The notes beneath the pieces are model-generated. The model was given only the letters and a program-made list of their open reading frames with translations. It ran no database searches and had not been told where the DNA came from. DNA of 64,000 nucleotides from assembly GCF_000002995.4 (NCBI RefSeq), contig NW_025062476.1, positions 496,001 to 560,000 of the forward strand, written 5' to 3'. A program made the position numbers and the translations under genes. Shown here piece after piece: positions 62,801 through 64,000 of this stretch (positions are counted from its first letter, which is position 1; each line of letters begins with the position of its first letter). This DNA is from Brugia malayi (taxonomy: Eukaryota; Nematoda; Chromadorea; Rhabditida; Onchocercidae).

Positions 62801-64000
62801 TAGCAGAGCTTAAATTTTGACAAAGAATGCATTTGGAATTCTCTTTTCTACTTATAGATTTTTCATTGCATTAAGCTGGTAAACATAATTTTTATTTGTA
62901 TCTTTTTAAAGGTGTAGTTGATGATAAGTTATACCCTTTTAAGGTTAAACCTCTTTTGGAAGTTACTGCAAGTGAACAAGCCATAGCTGCGAAGGAATCG
63001 GAATTGAAATCTCTACGAGATACACTGCTGCAAAAGGAATATACTTTGTCGGATTATACGACTCGCATTGAACAGGTTAGGTTTTTGGGGTTTTATTATT
63101 TGAATATGAAAAGAGAAAACAGTAGATTAGGCAATTTTTTAACGAGAATATAAATTCCAGTTTGTTAAATACATCACGTCCAGGCATAGTGAAGAGTTTT
63201 GTAAATTTTCTTGAAGTTTATCCGGGTTAATAAAACGTTGATTTTTTTTATTTTGCAAAATTTTTTAGCTAGCAAATGATCGTGCTGAATTGCAAAAATT
63301 ACTGGAAGAGGAAAGCGTAGAGAAAACGGAAATAGAAGATATGAAAGATCAGTTGGTATCCGTGAAAATGCAACTGGAGAAACAGGTCGAAACTTTCAGA
63401 CAGAAATTTGAAGAAAAGGAAGCTGAATATGTTTCCGTCTCTGCAGAATGTAAAAAACTACAGGTATTTTTTTATATATTCAAATTATTCGAAAAATTAT
63501 TTGTTTTTGATATCCAAATTATTGAAAATCTTTGACTTTTCATTACATTTTTTTTTTGTTGTTGAAATCTTCAATTTTATGTATCTATTCATTTGCGCAC
63601 CCAGATTTTTTCTAAAAATGATCAATTAAGTTTTGAACTTTTATAGCTAATTTAGCTATGGTTTCTTTCAATTTGTATCATATTATTAAAATGTTTCAGG
63701 ATGATGCGGCAACTCTTCGAGATCAACTTTGTGAGGGAAATAGAAAATACGAACAGTTACAACTGTCTTACACCTCTGTTGACCAAAAGTTGAGAAATAT
63801 CACCTTAGAGAAGGATCAGTGTTTTGAAACAAATGAAAAGGTTATAATTTCTAATTTGAAAAATTTATGAAAACTTACTGATTTCATCTATTCACTCATT
63901 TTTTCAGATGTCAAAAGAAAAGATATTGCTTGAGGGGAGACTTACAACTGCTACTGAAAAAATTGTTGCCGAAGAAGAACGAAATCGACAGAGTGCTAAA
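56806..64000 (+). CDS. Non-muscle-type myosin II heavy chain, motor, neck and early rod (3' end outside window)
   Basis: This is the actin motor of cytokinesis and cortical tension, nearest in type to C. elegans NMY-1/NMY-2. Exons: 56806-56907, 57407-57598, 57764-57923, 58023-58165, 58352-58408, 58486-58578, 58929-59091, 59422-59565, 59827-59922, 60077-60153, 60240-60418, 60703-60889, 61173-61353, 61471-61569, 61799-61980, 62172-62359, 62493-62769, 62944-63075, 63269-63463, 63700-63840, 63908 onward. All are in phase, about 1,027 residues. Motifs: [11 protein letters not shown]-loop GESGAGKT, switch I NDNSSRFGK, switch II DIAGFEIF, SH helices [14 protein letters not shown], relay/converter [16 protein letters not shown]. 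The IQ-type neck [14 protein letters not shown] comes before the heptad coiled coil. Only about 12 residues precede the usual ERVWVPD block, so a further 5' exon is possible. Confidence 0.93.
58352..58408 (+). other. Separate 19-codon exon encoding myosin loop 1 insert
   Basis: This exon (57 bases, phase 0 on both sides) encodes a Pro/Ser/Leu-rich segment beginning [13 protein letters not shown]. It sits between the P-loop exon and the [13 protein letters not shown] exon, i.e. loop 1 beside the nucleotide pocket. Because its length is a multiple of three and both edges are phase 0, it could be skipped without frame change, like the neuronal insert of vertebrate myosin IIB. Confidence 0.75.
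59165..59262 (+). repeat. Intronic repeat, copy 1 (myosin)
   Basis: It shares a diverged order of words with copy 2 (59576-59688) in the next intron: ATCCA(A/G)TTTGAAAT, TGTAGTAAAAACT, AACTGTTCT(A/G)GAT, then TT-CTATGAAT/GCCATGAAT near the end. It carries no coding frame. Confidence 0.7.
59576..59688 (+). repeat. Intronic repeat, copy 2 (myosin)
   Basis: Diverged counterpart of 59165-59262, about 410 bases downstream in the following intron, with an extra stretch of roughly 20 bases before the shared TGTAGTAAAAACT. Confidence 0.7.

Overview
This window looks like nuclear DNA from a parasitic nematode, most likely a spirurid or filarial worm of the Onchocercidae type. That assignment is inference from three things: very AT-rich DNA (I did not count it exactly), many short introns ending in T-rich TTTTCAG, and nematode-style gene content. 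No rRNA, tRNA, CRISPR array or complete transposon was recognised. Most coding exons were rebuilt by hand from splice sites, reading-phase agreement and remembered protein families. Exon edges are therefore predictions.

Layout, left to right. 1-4006 (+) is the C-terminal part of a VPS13D-like lipid-transfer protein. 5649-6028 (+) is a 59-residue single-pass membrane protein. 6635-8799 (+) is a FAXC/CDR-type GST-fold protein with a presequence-like N-terminus. About 8.7 kb without recognisable genes then leads into a small divergent homeobox gene (17512-20036, +). It converges on the peroxisomal import factor PEX13 (21125-22760, -; 5' end not found). 24783-28191 (+) encodes a secreted-type protein with LDL-receptor A, EGF-like and fibrinogen-related domains. 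29264-32343 (+) is a KLHDC2-like Kelch protein. It converges on a complete 19-exon SNX13 gene (33321-39397, -).

The right half holds a fructosamine-3-kinase-family gene (40913-43756, +) and a MATH-BTB-BACK gene (44311-47274, +). Next is a methionine synthase reductase that appears to lack its FMN domain (47531-51385, -). It is head to head with succinate dehydrogenase subunit D (51670-52827, +). Then come a cysteine-rich, membrane-anchored protein with two Ly6/ET-like modules (53574-55095, +) and the motor and early rod of a non-muscle-type myosin II heavy chain running off the end (56806-64000, +).

The genes do not form one pathway. Themes are organelle contact and trafficking (VPS13D, SNX13, PEX13), mitochondrial metabolism (SDHD, FAXC-like), flavin/one-carbon metabolism (MTRR), protein turnover (KLHDC2, MATH-BTB) and surface or secreted proteins.

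The most unusual signals are: (i) a near-perfect spliced-leader 1 sequence followed by a short leader and an ATG, inside an intron of the MATH-BTB gene, which looks like a retrocopied trans-spliced mRNA; (ii) the FMN-less methionine synthase reductase; (iii) a decayed copy of a fructosamine-kinase exon within its own gene; (iv) related repeats in neighbouring myosin introns; (v) a myosin loop-1 exon of 19 codons that could be skipped in frame; and (vi) three otherwise sound genes with one phase-inconsistent exon joint each.
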